A DNA stretch of 64,000 nucleotides from the NCBI RefSeq assembly GCF_001665295.1, contig NZ_LZSE01000130.1, positions 34,708-98,707 of the forward strand. The letters are read 5' to 3'. This DNA comes from Mycobacterium sp. 1554424.7. GTDB taxonomy: Bacteria > Actinomycetota > Actinomycetes > Mycobacteriales > Mycobacteriaceae. Of the stretch, positions 17,102 through 28,071 are shown piece by piece. The translations under genes and the position numbers were made by a program. The notes beneath the pieces are model-generated. The model made no database searches, had not been told where the DNA came from, and saw nothing but the letters and a program-made list of their open reading frames with translations. The first letter of the stretch is position 1, and every line of letters starts with the position of its first letter.

Positions 17102-17127
17102 TGAGAAATTTCCAGGCAGATTTCTCA
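17102..17127. promoter_or_regulatory. Inverted-repeat operator between TetR and P450 genes
   Basis: A perfect inverted repeat TGAGAAAT (17102-17109) and ATTTCTCA (17120-17127) with a 10-nt spacer. A further TCTCAGG half-site precedes it. Its place in a divergent TetR promoter region makes it the best operator candidate. Confidence 0.65.
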
Positions 17128-17247
17128 GGCTAATGCGCTGCTGGCAGGGGTGGGCCCCGTCAGCCACGATCGGCGCCGGGCGCAACCGCCCCTCAACATC
17201 GCGCTGGCCCGTTGACGCCGCAGGTCGTCGCATCGAGCCTTGAACGT

Positions 17248-18462
17248 ATGCCCGTCCTGGACAGACCCATCCAGCTCCTCGGCGCCGAGGCGCTACAAGA
17301 TCCGTACTCGCTGTTCGACCGCATGCGCGCCGAATCACCGGTGCAGCGCATCGGCGACTCCGTGTTCTACGCCGTATGCGGCTGGGACGCGGTCCAGGAG
17401 GCCGTCGACCGCGTCGACGACTTTTCGTCCAACCTCACCGCCACCCTGGTTTTCCACGAGGACGGCACCGTCACCCCGTTCGACATGGCGCCGGCGGGAG
17501 GCGCAGGCCATGCGCTGGCCACCGCCGACGATCCGGCACACGCGGCGCACCGCAAAATCCTGCTGCCGCACCTGTCGGCCAAGCGGGTGCGGGTCATCGA
17601 GGAGTTCGCCGCCGCCACCGCCGACCGCCTATGGGAGCAGAACCTGCGAGACGGCCACATCGAATGGATGAGCGCCATCGCCAACCGGCTGCCGATGATG
17701 GTGGTCGCCCAGCTCCTCGGCCTGCCCCATGACGACGTCGACAAACTCATTCGCCTCGGCTACGCCACCACCACGCTGCTGGACGGGGTCGTAACATCAG
17801 CTCAACTCGAAGCGGCGTTCGCGGCGGCACTGGAGCTATCGGGATATGTCACAGAGCATTTCGAAAAGGCAAGCGGCAGTGGCGAAGACGGCCTGATCGC
17901 TGACCTGGCGGCGCGCTGCGCTTCGGGCGAAGTCGACCAAGTAGCGGCAATGGGCATCATGATGACGCTCTTCAGCGCCGCCGGGGAATCGACCGCGTCG
18001 CTTCTCGGCAGCGCCGCGTGGATTCTCGCCGATCGTCCCGACATCCAACGGCGGTTGCGTGAAAAACCTGAACTGCTAAACGCTTTCATCGAGGAGACGT
18101 TGCGCCTCGAGTCGCCGTTCCGCGGCCATTACCGGCACGTGTGGCGCGACACCACGCTGGCGGGGGTCGAGGTGCCTGCCGATTCCCATTTGCTGCTGAT
18201 GTGGGGCGCGGCCAACCGCGATCCCGCGCACTTCGACGCCGCCAACGAATTTCGGCTCGATCGCGCCGTCGCCAAGGGCCACGTGGCATTCGGCAAGGGC
18301 GTGCACTTTTGCGTGGGTGCCGCGCTGGCTCGCCTCGAAGCCCAGATCGTCTTGCGCAAATTGTTGGAGCGCAGCTCCTGGATCGAGGCGACCGACGTCG
18401 GCGACTGGCTGCCGAGCATCCTGGTTCGGCGCCGCGAAAGCCTGCACCTGGCCGTCAGCTGA
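17248..18462 (+). CDS. Cytochrome P450
   Basis: Soluble bacterial class-I P450, about 404 residues from the ATG at 17248 (an upstream in-frame ATG at 17212 is possible). The I-helix reads SAAGEST, the ExxR motif is in FIEETLRLES, and the heme-binding loop is FGKGVHFCVGAALARLE with the axial cysteine. It needs a ferredoxin and reductase encoded elsewhere. The substrate cannot be told from sequence; the CYP family is not assigned. It is divergent from the TetR gene. Confidence 0.93.
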   Translation: MPVLDRPIQLLGAEALQDPYSLFDRMRAESPVQRIGDSVFYAVCGWDAVQEAVDRVDDFSSNLTATLVFHEDGTVTPFDMAPAGGAGHALATADDPAHAAHRKILLPHLSAKRVRVIEEFAAATADRLWEQNLRDGHIEWMSAIANRLPMMVVAQLLGLPHDDVDKLIRLGYATTTLLDGVVTSAQLEAAFAAALELSGYVTEHFEKASGSGEDGLIADLAARCASGEVDQVAAMGIMMTLFSAAGESTASLLGSAAWILADRPDIQRRLREKPELLNAFIEETLRLESPFRGHYRHVWRDTTLAGVEVPADSHLLLMWGAANRDPAHFDAANEFRLDRAVAKGHVAFGKGVHFCVGAALARLEAQIVLRKLLERSSWIEATDVGDWLPSILVRRRESLHLAVS

Positions 18463-18465
18463 CGA

Positions 18466-18900
18466 TCACGGTCGCGGCTGCACGTCCACGCTCGGCGGCC
18501 GCGGCGACGGCTCCTCGCCGCCGGCACGCATCGAGCGCCGGACGACACTGAACGCGACGGCACCGCCGGCCAGGACCACGACGGCGGCCCCGGCGATCAC
18601 CCACGGCCGCGGCCTGCGCCGCTGGGCCCGGCGCGCCTCCTGCAGCGCCTGAGGCAGCCCCGAGACCACCTCCTGGGCGGCGGCCAGCTCCTGCGCGAGT
18701 GTTTCTTGGGCAGCGGCGATTTCGCGCGCGAGCCGACCCTCGCGGTAACGGCGACGAAGCCCCGAGGCGGTCGACTGCGCGCCGTGGACGCTCAGCCCGA
18801 CGACTCCCCGGGTGACATCGACCGGTCCCACCGCCGAGTAAGTCAGCCCGCGGGCCAATCGCTCCCGTGGGGTCAGCCGGCTTTCCGTCTTCGCGCTCAT
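18466..18900 (-). CDS. cwsA: Cell wall synthesis protein CwsA (Rv0008c-like)
   Basis: A 144-residue bitopic protein with an N-terminal cytoplasmic part, a coiled segment ([20 protein letters not shown]) and one C-terminal transmembrane helix ([21 protein letters not shown]). Length and position match Rv0008c, which is reported to bind CrgA and Wag31 and to affect cell shape. The ATG at 18900 has an AAGGG site. Confidence 0.88.
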   Translation of the reverse strand: MSAKTESRLTPRERLARGLTYSAVGPVDVTRGVVGLSVHGAQSTASGLRRRYREGRLAREIAAAQETLAQELAAAQEVVSGLPQALQEARRAQRRRPRPWVIAGAAVVVLAGGAVAFSVVRRSMRAGGEEPSPRPPSVDVQPRP

Positions 18901-19017
18901 CTGCCGCCCTTCTGTCCGCTCGTGCGATGCCTCATCAGACTGCCATCGATGGGCCATGCCCGGCCTCATTGTGCGCGCCCGGGGTTTCGGTACCGGGTGC
19001 GTGCAAGGTCGCGCGTA

Positions 19018-19566
19018 ATGGCAGACTCTAGCCCCGTGACTAACAGCCCCATTCAGACCGCCACCGCAACGCTGCACACCAACCGCGGAGACATCAAGGT
19101 TGCCCTGTTCGGAAACCACGCGCCCAAGACCGTCGCCAACTTCGTCGGCCTGGCCCAGGGCACCAAGGAGTACTCCACCCAGAACGCATCGGGTGGCCCG
19201 TCGGGCCCCTTCTACGACGGCGCGGTCTTTCACAGGGTGATTCGAGGCTTCATGATCCAGGGCGGCGACCCGACCGGTACGGGCCGAGGCGGTCCGGGCT
19301 ACAAGTTCGCCGACGAGTTCCACCCCGAGCTGCAATTCGACAAGCCCTACCTGCTTGCGATGGCGAACGCGGGTCCGGGCACCAACGGTTCGCAATTCTT
19401 CATCACGGTCGCCCAGACCCCGCACCTGAACCGGCGCCACACGATCTTCGGCGAAGTGACCGACCCCGATTCGCAAAAGGTGGTCGACGCGATCGCGACG
19501 ACGGCCACCGACGGCAACGACCGTCCCACCGAGGCGGTCGTCATCGAGTCGATCACGATCTCCTAA
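19018..19566 (+). CDS. ppiA: Peptidyl-prolyl cis-trans isomerase A (cyclophilin)
   Basis: A 182-residue cyclophilin catalysing proline isomerisation. The core residues are visible in [29 protein letters not shown] and HTIFGEV. There is no signal peptide, so it is cytosolic. The ATG at 19018 matches the M. tuberculosis start. It is divergent from cwsA. Confidence 0.96.
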   Translation: MADSSPVTNSPIQTATATLHTNRGDIKVALFGNHAPKTVANFVGLAQGTKEYSTQNASGGPSGPFYDGAVFHRVIRGFMIQGGDPTGTGRGGPGYKFADEFHPELQFDKPYLLAMANAGPGTNGSQFFITVAQTPHLNRRHTIFGEVTDPDSQKVVDAIATTATDGNDRPTEAVVIESITIS

Positions 19567-19578
19567 CGCGGCCCTCGC

Positions 19579-20004
19579 TCAGCGCTGGTTACCACCCGCG
19601 TAGCCGGCGTCGGTGAGCACGTCGAGCACCTTCAAGGGGTCCGTCCCGAGGTCCCAGCGCGACAAGATCACCAACCCACCGTCGACCGTTTCGACCTCGA
19701 GCAACCGCACCGTGCGCGCGTGGCGGCGGAATTCGGTGATCCGGATGATCTTGATGTCGGCGTGCTGCAATAACTGCGTTCGGAACCATCCCCGCAGGGC
19801 CAGACCGCCCGGGGTAATTGCCAGCTTCGGGCGCGCGCGCCACGTCATGCCCGCAAACAAGATCAGCCCCGCCGCGGCAATCCCCGTCAAAATCCGGCCA
19901 GGCGCGTCTGTGACTAGGGTCACACTCGCGATAGCCATCAAAGCGCCGACGGCCCCGCAACCTGCGACTCCGGCCGCGGGCGGCGCCCATTCAGTTTGCT
20001 GCAT
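19579..20004 (-). CDS. PH-domain-like membrane protein (Rv0010c-like)
   Basis: A 141-residue protein, the same length as Rv0010c. Two hydrophobic helices (residues ~10-50) are followed by a small beta-rich domain with RPKLAITPGGLALRGWF and RITEFRRHARTVRLLEVE, typical of bacterial PH-like (DUF2581/PH_6-type) membrane proteins. The function is unknown. The start was chosen at MQQTEW by length match. Confidence 0.82.
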   Translation of the reverse strand: MQQTEWAPPAAGVAGCGAVGALMAIASVTLVTDAPGRILTGIAAAGLILFAGMTWRARPKLAITPGGLALRGWFRTQLLQHADIKIIRITEFRRHARTVRLLEVETVDGGLVILSRWDLGTDPLKVLDVLTDAGYAGGNQR

Positions 20005-20159
20005 GGGCGGCCTAACCCCTCCCACCACTGCCAACGCGGTTATCCACAAGCGCTATCAACAGTGGGGATAAATCACACGCTTGTGATTGGGTTGTCGCGA
20101 CGTTGCTGAACCAGTTACAGACGCACCCCAAGATGAATTCATTGCCTCGGCTGGGTTCT

Positions 20160-20441
20160 TTAGTGCCAGCGCATCGTGAGCAACAACCCGGTGATCATGA
20201 AAGCGAACGCAATCGCGTAGTTCCACGGGCCGAGTTGCGCCATCCAGTTCAGGGCGGCCGGCGCCTGGCTTCCGACGGCGGCCAATTGGAACACCATCAA
20301 CCACACCAGCCCGATCAACATGAGGCCGACAAACAGACATACGAACCACACGCTGGAGGGTCCGACCTTCACTTTCACCGGCGTGCGGCTGACCGCGCTG
20401 ACGGTGAAGTCGTTCTTCTTACGGACCTTCGATTTGGGCAT
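20160..20441 (-). CDS. crgA: Cell division protein CrgA
   Basis: A 93-residue two-helix membrane protein with the conserved basic N-terminus MPKSKVRKK and helices at about 30-52 and 73-90. CrgA recruits FtsQ, FtsI and PBPs to the septum and interacts with CwsA, encoded two genes away. It is divergent from the DUF881 gene. Confidence 0.95.
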   Translation of the reverse strand: MPKSKVRKKNDFTVSAVSRTPVKVKVGPSSVWFVCLFVGLMLIGLVWLMVFQLAAVGSQAPAALNWMAQLGPWNYAIAFAFMITGLLLTMRWH

Positions 20442-20561
20442 TTGAGTACCTCGGCATTACCTGATCAACGGGACGGGGTGCGACGATAACGATGGCAGCT
20501 GCACGCGTAGCTCGGTTACGAGACTAACTCACCTGGCACGGTGACCAGGAAATGGAGACTG

Positions 20562-21305
20562 ATGACTGACACGCGCCGCTCACCATGGCGCTTCGGGGTC
20601 CCCCTCGTGTGCTTGCTGGCCGGATTGCTGCTCGCCGCCACGCACGGGGTGTCCGGCGGCGCCGAGATCCGCCGCAGCGACGCGCCGCGCCTGGTCGACC
20701 TCGTCCGCGAGGCGCAGTCGTCGGTCGATCACCTCCGCGCTCAGCGCGACGAGCTGGCCAACAAGATCGACACCGCCCACGGCCGGTCCACGGACGCCGC
20801 GCTCAAGGCGATGCTGCGACGCTCCGCCGAGCTGGCCGGCGAGGCGGGACTGGACCCGGTGCACGGCCCCGGCCTCGTTGTGACCCTCCAGGACGCCCAG
20901 CGCGACGCCAACGGCCGCTTCCCGCGCGACGCATCGCCCGACGACCTCGTGGTGCACCAGCAGGACATCCAGGCCGTCCTGAACGCGTTGTGGAGCGCCG
21001 GCGCCGAGGGGATCCAGATGCAAGACCAGCGGATCATCGCGACCTCGGTGCCTCGGTGCGTCGGCAACACGTTGCTGCTCAACGGGCGCACCTACAGCCC
21101 GCCCTACACCATCACCGCGATCGGCAACGCGGCGGCCATGCAGGCCGCCCTGGCCGCCGCGCCCCTGGTCGTCCTCTACAGGCAGTACGTGGTGCGTTTC
21201 GGCCTCGGCTACACCGAAGAGGTCAAGCCCGACGTGCAGATCGCCGGCCACTCCGAACCGGTCCGGATGCACTTCGCGCAGCCCGCGGGCCCGGTGGGCT
21301 ACTGA
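20562..21305 (+). CDS. DUF881 membrane-anchored protein (Rv0012-like)
   Basis: A 247-residue protein with an N-terminal membrane anchor (PLVCLLAGLLLAATHG), a coiled-coil stretch (EAQSSVDHLRAQRDELANKI) and a DUF881 domain (GPGLVVTLQDAQRDANG). The ATG at 20562 follows a GGAG ribosome site; a GTG at 20541 lacks one. DUF881 proteins cluster with division genes in actinobacteria. The function is unknown. Confidence 0.88.
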   Translation: MTDTRRSPWRFGVPLVCLLAGLLLAATHGVSGGAEIRRSDAPRLVDLVREAQSSVDHLRAQRDELANKIDTAHGRSTDAALKAMLRRSAELAGEAGLDPVHGPGLVVTLQDAQRDANGRFPRDASPDDLVVHQQDIQAVLNALWSAGAEGIQMQDQRIIATSVPRCVGNTLLLNGRTYSPPYTITAIGNAAAMQAALAAAPLVVLYRQYVVRFGLGYTEEVKPDVQIAGHSEPVRMHFAQPAGPVGY

Positions 21306-21326
21306 GCCGGACGGTACCCTGGCACG

Positions 21327-22022
21327 ATGCGGATCCTGGTTGTCGACAACTACGACAGCTTCGTGTTCAACCTGGTGCAGTACCTGGGCCAGCTCGGCGT
21401 CGAGGCCGAAGTCTGGCGCAATGACGACGCCCGGCTCGCGGACCCGACCGCCGTCGCGGCGCAGTTCGACGGTGTCCTGCTCAGCCCGGGACCGGGCACC
21501 CCGGAACGCGCGGGCGCGTCGATCAGTCTGGTCAACGCGTGCGCCGCAGGGAGCACCCCGCTGCTCGGGGTCTGCCTGGGGCACCAGGCGATCGGCGTGG
21601 CGTTCGGCGCCACGGTGGACCGCGCGCCGGAGTTGCTGCACGGCAAGACCAGCAGCGTCTTCCACAGCAATGTCGGTGTGTTGCAAGGGCTTCCGGATCC
21701 CTTCACGGCGACCCGGTATCACTCGCTGACGATCCTGCCCGAGTCGCTGCCCGCGGTACTCGAGGTGACGGCGCGCACTCGCAGCGGGGTGATCATGGGC
21801 GTGCGGCACACTGAATTGCCGATCCACGGTGTCCAGTTCCACCCGGAGTCGATCCTCACCGAGGGCGGGCACCGCATGCTGGCGAACTGGCTTGCCTACT
21901 GCGGCTGGACGCACGACGACATGCTGGTGCGCCGCCTGGAGAACGAGGTGCGCGCCGCGGTCCGGCCGTATTTCCCCGACTCGGAGAGCGGCGCGGCGGC
22001 TACTGGCCGAACTTCAGCGTGA
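21327..22022 (+). CDS. trpG: Anthranilate/para-aminobenzoate synthase glutamine amidotransferase component II
   Basis: Class-I glutamine amidotransferase of 231 residues that supplies ammonia to TrpE or PabB. The catalytic cysteine is in GVCLGHQAIG and the His-Glu pair in VQFHPES. In M. tuberculosis this gene (Rv0013) is called trpG or pabA and may serve both pathways. Its 3' end overlaps the convergent pknB gene by 23 bp. Confidence 0.95.
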   Translation: MRILVVDNYDSFVFNLVQYLGQLGVEAEVWRNDDARLADPTAVAAQFDGVLLSPGPGTPERAGASISLVNACAAGSTPLLGVCLGHQAIGVAFGATVDRAPELLHGKTSSVFHSNVGVLQGLPDPFTATRYHSLTILPESLPAVLEVTARTRSGVIMGVRHTELPIHGVQFHPESILTEGGHRMLANWLAYCGWTHDDMLVRRLENEVRAAVRPYFPDSESGAAATGRTSA

Positions 22023-23874
22023 TGATCCCGTCCCGGTTGCACCCGGTTCCGGCCGGCGGGCTCTGATAGATCACCCGGTGGGACTGGGACCCGCCGGCGT
22101 CGACGTCGGGCCCCTTGTCCAGCGCCCCGGTCCAGCCCAGCGCCCGCAATCGCGGTTCGGCGTCGGTCCAGAACATGCCGGTCACGTCGGGCATCACGAA
22201 CTGGTTGCCCTTGGACACCTGCATCTCGATCACTGAGTCCACCGGAACCGTCTGTCCCTTGGGCGGATTCGTGCCGATCACCTCACCGGCCGGCCGGGTG
22301 CTGTCCACCTGCGCCTGGGTGACCTTGGTGAAGCCGTAGACCGTGAGGTTCTTCTGCGCGACGTCGACGGTCTGCCCGGCGACGTCGGGGACCTGCTTGG
22401 TCTCCGGCCCCGAACCGACGATGACGGTGATCACGTTCGTGATCGCCGACGTCTGGTTGGCCGGCGGGTTGGTCCCGATGACCTTGCCCAGCAGCTCCGG
22501 GGTCGACGGGGAGTTCGCCTGTTTGAACTTGCTGAATCCGGCGGTCTTCAGCTTGGTCACCGCGTCGCTGTAGCTCAGCGAGGACACGTCGGGTACTTCG
22601 CGCTGCTCGGGGCCGGTCGAGACGTTGATGGTGATCTCGTCGCCGGCGCTCACCGACGCGTTGGCGGCGGGGTCGGTGCTGATGACGTGGTCGGGCGGAA
22701 CCGTCGAGTCGGGCTTCTGCAAGGTGCGCGTCTTGAAGCCGCGATTCTGCAATGCGGCAATGGCATCGGCGGACACCTGGCCGCGCATGTCGGGTACCTG
22801 GACATCGCGGGTGCTGCCGCCGAACGTGTTGAAGGCGATCACTACGACGATCGTCAGCACCGCCAGCACGGCGACCGCGACGACCCAGCGGCCGATGGAA
22901 CCGCCGCGATCGCGGTCGGTGTCGTCCAGAGGCTGGCGCGGCAGGGGGTCGGTGCGCGGGCCGTGGCCGGGGCCCGTGGACGACAGGAACGAACTGCGCT
23001 CGGCGTCGGTGAGCACCTTGGGCGCCTCGGGTGGCTCACCGTTGTGCACCCGCACCAGGTCGGCGCGCATCTCCGCCGCGGTCTGGTAGCGGTTCTCCGG
23101 GTTCTTGGCCAGCGCCTTGAGCACGACGGCGTCGAGATCGGCGGAGATGCCCTCGTGCCGCTTCGACGGCGGCACCGGGTCCTCGCGCACATGCTGGTAG
23201 GCGACCGCAACGGGTGAGTCACCCGTGAAAGGCGGTTCGCCGGTGAGGATTTCGTAAAGGACACAGCCCAGCGAATAAACGTCGGAGCGGGCGTCGACGG
23301 AGTCACCGCGGGCCTGTTCCGGCGACAGATACTGCGCCGTCCCGATCACCGCCGCGGTCTGGGTGACGCTGTTGCCGCTGTCGGCGATCGCGCGCGCGAT
23401 GCCGAAGTCCATCACCTTCACGGCGTTGGTGCTGCTGATCATGATGTTCGCCGGCTTGACGTCGCGGTGGATGATGCCGTTCTGGTGGCTGAAATTCAGC
23501 GCCTGGCAGGCGTCGGCGATGATCTCGATGGCGCGCCGCGGCGGCAGCGGGCCTTCGGTGTGCACGATGTCGCGCAGGGTGACCCCGTCGACGTACTCCA
23601 TGACGATGTAGGGCAGCGGTCCGGTGGGTGTCTCGGCCTCGCCGGTGTCGTACACCGCGACGATGGACGGGTGGTTCAACGCCGCGGCGTTTTGCGCCTC
23701 GCGCCGGAAACGCAGGTAAAAACTGGGGTCACGGGCCAGGTCGGCGCGCAGCACCTTCACCGCGACGTCGCGGTGCAAACGGACGTCGCGGGCCAGATGA
23801 ACTTCGGACATGCCCCCGAAACCGAGGATCTCGCCGAGCTCATAGCGGTCGGACAGGTGCTGCGGGGTGGTCAT
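22000..23874 (-). CDS. pknB: Serine/threonine protein kinase PknB
   Basis: Essential receptor kinase of 624 residues controlling growth and peptidoglycan synthesis. The kinase domain (about 11-274) has the GFGGMS loop, the VAVKVL lysine, [10 protein letters not shown] and DFGIA, with TQT in the activation loop. A single transmembrane helix lies near 332-352, followed by four extracellular PASTA repeats beginning at VPDMRG, VPDVSS, VPDVAG and MPDVTG, which bind muropeptides. It overlaps pknA by ATGA. Confidence 0.98.
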   Translation of the reverse strand: MTTPQHLSDRYELGEILGFGGMSEVHLARDVRLHRDVAVKVLRADLARDPSFYLRFRREAQNAAALNHPSIVAVYDTGEAETPTGPLPYIVMEYVDGVTLRDIVHTEGPLPPRRAIEIIADACQALNFSHQNGIIHRDVKPANIMISSTNAVKVMDFGIARAIADSGNSVTQTAAVIGTAQYLSPEQARGDSVDARSDVYSLGCVLYEILTGEPPFTGDSPVAVAYQHVREDPVPPSKRHEGISADLDAVVLKALAKNPENRYQTAAEMRADLVRVHNGEPPEAPKVLTDAERSSFLSSTGPGHGPRTDPLPRQPLDDTDRDRGGSIGRWVVAVAVLAVLTIVVVIAFNTFGGSTRDVQVPDMRGQVSADAIAALQNRGFKTRTLQKPDSTVPPDHVISTDPAANASVSAGDEITINVSTGPEQREVPDVSSLSYSDAVTKLKTAGFSKFKQANSPSTPELLGKVIGTNPPANQTSAITNVITVIVGSGPETKQVPDVAGQTVDVAQKNLTVYGFTKVTQAQVDSTRPAGEVIGTNPPKGQTVPVDSVIEMQVSKGNQFVMPDVTGMFWTDAEPRLRALGWTGALDKGPDVDAGGSQSHRVIYQSPPAGTGCNRDGIITLKFGQ

Positions 23875-25190
23875 CGCGGTGTCTCATAACGGGCCGGCGA
23901 TGTGCTGGGCGTAACGGGGGGAACCCAGGCATGTCCATGCGGCCTGCTCTGAAGTCCAGAATTACCTATGCTCCCGCGATCCGTCCAATCCAGGCGCAGG
24001 CGCGGGGCGGACCCGCTCGGCGTCCTGCTCGCCGGGGGCGCCGTCGCGGGCGGGGTCCCGGTGTCCGTGACCGTCGGGGGCGCCGGTTGCTGGTTTTCCG
24101 CGCGGGAGTTGATGACGATGATCACCGCGATCAGGATCGCCAGCGCCCCCAGCACGCCCGCGGCCCACAGCAGCGCCCGCTGGCCCGACGAGAAGGTCCG
24201 CCGCGCGGGTGGCCGCGACCGACCGGTGGACGGGCCGGAGCGACGTGGCGCGACGGCGCGGCTGGGCCCGACGGCGGCCCGCGATTGCGGGCTGGATGGG
24301 ATGGACGCCGGCGAGGCCCGCCCGGGGGGCGGTGTCTGACTCGGCCGCGGGGGCCGGCGACCGGCCCGCACCGCGGCGACGGCGTCGGCGAAGGGCCCCC
24401 CGCTGCGGTAGCGCATCTGGGGGTTCTTGACGAGGGTGATCTCGATCAGCTCGCGCACGTTGGGCGGCAACTCGGCGGGCAGCGGTGGCGGGGGTTCCTT
24501 GATGTGCTTCATCGCCACCGTCAACGCGCCGTCACCGGCGAACGGGCGCTTACCCGAAACCACCTCGTAGCCAACGACTCCCAGCGAGTAGACATCGCTG
24601 GCCGGGGTGGCGTCGTGACCCAGCGCCTGCTCGGGGGCGATGTATTGGGCGGTGCCCATCACCATCCCGGTCTGGGTCACCGGCGCGGCGTCGACCGCCT
24701 TGGCGATACCGAAGTCGGTGATCTTCACCTGGCCGGTGGGGGTGATCAAGATGTTGCCCGGTTTGACGTCGCGGTGCACCAGGCCGGCGGCGTGCGCGAC
24801 CTGCAGAGCGCGGCCCGTCTGCTCGAGCATGTCCAGCGCGTGTCGCAGCGACAGCCGGCCGGTGCGCTTGAGCACCGAGTTCAACGGCTCACCGTTGACG
24901 AGCTCCATCACCAGGTAGGCGGTCCGGCCTTCCCCGTCCAACTGGCTCTCGCCGTAATCGTGGACCTGGGCGATTCCCGGGTGGTTGAGCATCGCCGTGG
25001 TGCGCGCCTCGGCGCGGAACCGCTCGATGAACTCGGGGTCCTGGGAGAACTCCTGCTTGAGTACCTTGACCGCGACGCGCCGGCCCAGCCGGCTGTCGAC
25101 CGCCTCCCACACCTGGCCCATGCCACCTGTGGCGATGAGGCGCTGCAGGCGGTACCGGCCAGACAGCGTCACACCAACTCGCGGGCTCAT
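23871..25190 (-). CDS. pknA: Serine/threonine protein kinase PknA
   Basis: Membrane kinase of 439 residues acting with PknB in cell-shape control. The kinase domain covers about 12-275 ([30 protein letters not shown], with TQT in the activation loop). A Pro/Arg-rich juxtamembrane segment leads to one transmembrane helix ([20 protein letters not shown]) and a short Pro/Thr-rich outer tail without PASTA domains. The ATG at 25190 has an AGGGAGG site and overlaps pbpA. Confidence 0.97.
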   Translation of the reverse strand: MSPRVGVTLSGRYRLQRLIATGGMGQVWEAVDSRLGRRVAVKVLKQEFSQDPEFIERFRAEARTTAMLNHPGIAQVHDYGESQLDGEGRTAYLVMELVNGEPLNSVLKRTGRLSLRHALDMLEQTGRALQVAHAAGLVHRDVKPGNILITPTGQVKITDFGIAKAVDAAPVTQTGMVMGTAQYIAPEQALGHDATPASDVYSLGVVGYEVVSGKRPFAGDGALTVAMKHIKEPPPPLPAELPPNVRELIEITLVKNPQMRYRSGGPFADAVAAVRAGRRPPRPSQTPPPGRASPASIPSSPQSRAAVGPSRAVAPRRSGPSTGRSRPPARRTFSSGQRALLWAAGVLGALAILIAVIIVINSRAENQQPAPPTVTDTGTPPATAPPASRTPSGSAPRLRLDWTDRGSIGNSGLQSRPHGHAWVPPVTPSTSPARYETPR

Positions 25191-26665
25191 GGTCCTCCCT
25201 GTAGGGCGGCCTCGATCACCGCCCGGCCGATCGGTGCGGCGAGCGCGCCCCCGGTCGCGGACAGGCGGTCGCCGCCGTTCTCCACCAGCACCGCCACGGC
25301 AACCTTCGGCGTCTGCGCGGGCGCGAACGCGATGTACCACGCGTGCGGCGGAGTGTTACGTGGGTCGGTGCCATGCTCAGCGGTACCCGTCTTGGATGCA
25401 ATCTGCACGCCGGGAATCGCCCCTTTCTGCTGTGCGACCTTCTCGGCGCCGACCATCAGCTCTGTTAGCTTAGCGGCGACCTGCGGCGACACCGCGCGGC
25501 GCTGTTGATACGGCGCGGTGGTACTGATGTTGGAAAGGTCGGGCCCCTTGAGGCTATCGATCAGGTAGGGCTGCATTGTCACCCCGCGGTTCGCGATGGT
25601 CGCGGCTATCTGCGCGTTCTCGAGCGGCGTGAGCGCGACGTCCTTCTGGCCGATGCTGGACATCCCCAGCGCGGCGGCGTCCGGAATGATCCCGAGGGTC
25701 GATTCCGCCACCTGCAGCGGAATGACGCTGGGCGTGCTGTCCAGCCCGAACGAGTGCGCCATGCCGCGCAGCGCGTCCGCTCCGGTGAGGATCCCCAGCT
25801 GGACGAACGCGGTGTTGCAGGACCGGGCGAACGCCTGGCTGAGCGACACCGTCGGGTCGTTGCCACACGGCGTGCCGCCGTAGTTCTCCAGGGTGGCGGT
25901 GCTGCCGGGCAGCTGAATCGAGGGCGCCGCGGTCAACTGCTCGGTGTCGGTCGCGCCGGCCTGCAAGGCCGCCGCGGTCGTGATCACCTTGAACGTCGAG
26001 CCGGGCGGATAGGTCTCGGAGATGGCGCGATTGGTAAGCGGGTTGTCCGGGTCGTCCCGAAGCCGCTGCCACGCCTGGGACTGCACCTGCGGATCGTGCG
26101 ACGCCAGCAGGTTCGGGTCATAGGACGGCGACGACACCATGGCCAGGATCTTGCCGGTGGACGGCTCCAGCGCGACGACGGCGCCCTTACACGGCGGCCC
26201 ACCGCAGCCCTGCTGCATCGCGTTCCACCCCGCCTGCTGGACCCGCGGAATGATGGTCGTGTCGACGCTGCCACCGCGCGGATCGCGACCGGTGAAGAAG
26301 TCGGCCAACCGCCGCCCGAACAGCCGCTCGTCGGACCCGTTCAGCACCGGATCCTCGGTGCGCTCGAGGCCCGTGCTGGAGTAGCGCAGCGAGTAGAAGC
26401 CGGTGACGGGCGCGTAGACGGCGGGGTCGGGATAGACCCGCAGGAATCTAAAGCGGCTGTCGGTGGCCACGGAGTAGGCCAGCAGCTGGCTGCCCGCGAT
26501 GATCTGGCCACGTTGCCGCGAATACTCGTCGAGCAGCACCCGCTGGTTGCGCGGGTCGGCGCGCAGCCCGTCGGCGGCGAAGACCTGCGTCATCGTGGCG
26601 TTGAGCAACAGCAGCACGACCAACGCCATCACGGTCACCGAGATCCGGCGGAGGGAGGCGTTCAT
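25187..26665 (-). CDS. pbpA: Penicillin-binding protein PbpA (class B transpeptidase)
   Basis: A 492-residue monofunctional transpeptidase with an N-terminal membrane anchor. The three active-site motifs are PGSTFK (SxxK), RSCN (SxN) and SKTGTAEH (KTG). PbpA acts in septation and is a substrate of PknB in M. tuberculosis. It overlaps rodA by ATGA, and the start at MNASLRR follows that overlap. Confidence 0.97.
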   Translation of the reverse strand: MNASLRRISVTVMALVVLLLLNATMTQVFAADGLRADPRNQRVLLDEYSRQRGQIIAGSQLLAYSVATDSRFRFLRVYPDPAVYAPVTGFYSLRYSSTGLERTEDPVLNGSDERLFGRRLADFFTGRDPRGGSVDTTIIPRVQQAGWNAMQQGCGGPPCKGAVVALEPSTGKILAMVSSPSYDPNLLASHDPQVQSQAWQRLRDDPDNPLTNRAISETYPPGSTFKVITTAAALQAGATDTEQLTAAPSIQLPGSTATLENYGGTPCGNDPTVSLSQAFARSCNTAFVQLGILTGADALRGMAHSFGLDSTPSVIPLQVAESTLGIIPDAAALGMSSIGQKDVALTPLENAQIAATIANRGVTMQPYLIDSLKGPDLSNISTTAPYQQRRAVSPQVAAKLTELMVGAEKVAQQKGAIPGVQIASKTGTAEHGTDPRNTPPHAWYIAFAPAQTPKVAVAVLVENGGDRLSATGGALAAPIGRAVIEAALQGGP

Positions 26666-28071
26666 ACCCGCTCGATCACCTCGGTGCCGGCCGCCGCGAT
26701 CGGCGACGTGTTCTTGGGGCGGGCGCGCAGCGGCCGTCGGGCGCTGTGCGAGATTCGCGCCAGGATGGCCAACAGGATGTAGTTGGCCAGCAGCGACGAA
26801 CCCCCGTAGGACATCCACGGCGTGGTCAGCCCCGTCAGCGGGATCAGCCGCGTCACCCCGCCCACGACGATGAACAACTGGATGGCCAGCGTCGAGGCCA
26901 GGCCCGCGGCCAGCAGCTTGCCGAAGCTTTCGCGCGTCGCGATGGCCGTGCGCAGGCCGCGGACGATGACGATCGTGTACAGCATCAAAAGTGCCGCCAA
27001 GCCCACCAGCCCAAGTTCTTCGCCGAACGCGGCGATGATGAAGTCGGTCGACGCCGCCGGCACCGTGTCGGGCTGACCGTTGCCCAGCCCGGTGCCGAAT
27101 ATGCCGCCGGTGGCAAAGCTGAACATCGCCTGCACCAGCTGATAGCCGCTGCCGTCGGGGTCGGAGAACGGGTCCCACCACATCTGCACCCGAACGCGGA
27201 CGTGCTCGAAAAGGAAGTACGCCACAACGCTTGCCGCGGCAAACAGCACCAGTCCGATGACAACCCAACTGAAGCGCTGGGTGGCGAGATAGACCACCAC
27301 CAGAAACGACGCGTAGAGCAACAGCGAAGTGCCGAGGTCCTTTTCGAAGACCATCACGCCGATCGAGATCACCCAGGCCGCCAATAGCGGCGCCAGGTCT
27401 CGGGGCCGGGGCAGCGTCATGCCCATGAAATGCTTGCCGACGCTGGTGAACAGACCCCGTTTGGCGATCAGCACCGCCGAAAAGAAGATCAGCAGCAGGA
27501 TCTTGGAGAACTCGGCGGGCTGAATTGAGAAGCCTGGCAATCGAATCCAGATCTTGGCGCCGTTCTGCTCGGACAGCGACGCCGGCAGCACGGCGGGGAT
27601 CGCCAGGAAAACCAGGCCGGCAACCCCGCAAATGTAGCCGTAGCGCGCGAGTTGGCGGTGGTCCTTCAAAAAGGTGACCACCAACGCGAACGCGGCCACC
27701 CCGACCACGGTCCACAGCAGTTGCTGGGTGGCGCTAGGGTGACGGCGCCCGCTCAGGTCGTTGCTGACGAGGTCGAGCCGGTGAATCATCACCAGGCCAA
27801 GCCCGTTGAGCAGAGCCACGATTGGCAGCAGCAGCGGGTCGGTGTAGGGGGCGAAGCGCCGGATGGCCAAGTGCGCGCTACCGAACATGACCAAAAAGAT
27901 GAGCCCGTAGGTCACCAGATTCCAGCGCAGATCGCGATCCTGATTGGCCTGGACGATGAGCAGCGCGGCGACGGTTATCAGCCCGGCGAAGCACAACAAC
28001 AGCAGTTCGGCGTTGCGCCGAGTGGGCAGCGGAGGAGTGACCGCGACCGGCGGCTGGAGTTGCGTGGTCAT
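26662..28071 (-). CDS. rodA: Peptidoglycan glycosyltransferase RodA (SEDS family)
   Basis: Polytopic SEDS protein of 469 residues, equal in length to the M. tuberculosis protein, that polymerises lipid II with its partner PbpA. Family motifs include WIRLPGFSIQPAEFSKILL, the FEKDLG region and PWMSYGGSSLLANY near the C-terminus. About ten or more transmembrane helices are evident. The ATG at 28071 overlaps the pstP stop. Confidence 0.97.
   Translation of the reverse strand: MTTQLQPPVAVTPPLPTRRNAELLLLCFAGLITVAALLIVQANQDRDLRWNLVTYGLIFLVMFGSAHLAIRRFAPYTDPLLLPIVALLNGLGLVMIHRLDLVSNDLSGRRHPSATQQLLWTVVGVAAFALVVTFLKDHRQLARYGYICGVAGLVFLAIPAVLPASLSEQNGAKIWIRLPGFSIQPAEFSKILLLIFFSAVLIAKRGLFTSVGKHFMGMTLPRPRDLAPLLAAWVISIGVMVFEKDLGTSLLLYASFLVVVYLATQRFSWVVIGLVLFAAASVVAYFLFEHVRVRVQMWWDPFSDPDGSGYQLVQAMFSFATGGIFGTGLGNGQPDTVPAASTDFIIAAFGEELGLVGLAALLMLYTIVIVRGLRTAIATRESFGKLLAAGLASTLAIQLFIVVGGVTRLIPLTGLTTPWMSYGGSSLLANYILLAILARISHSARRPLRARPKNTSPIAAAGTEVIERV

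Noticed and set aside
22000-22022. Frameshift or assembly error at the trpG/pknB overlap
   Set aside because: Both proteins have normal C-termini; a short convergent overlap explains the 23 shared bases.
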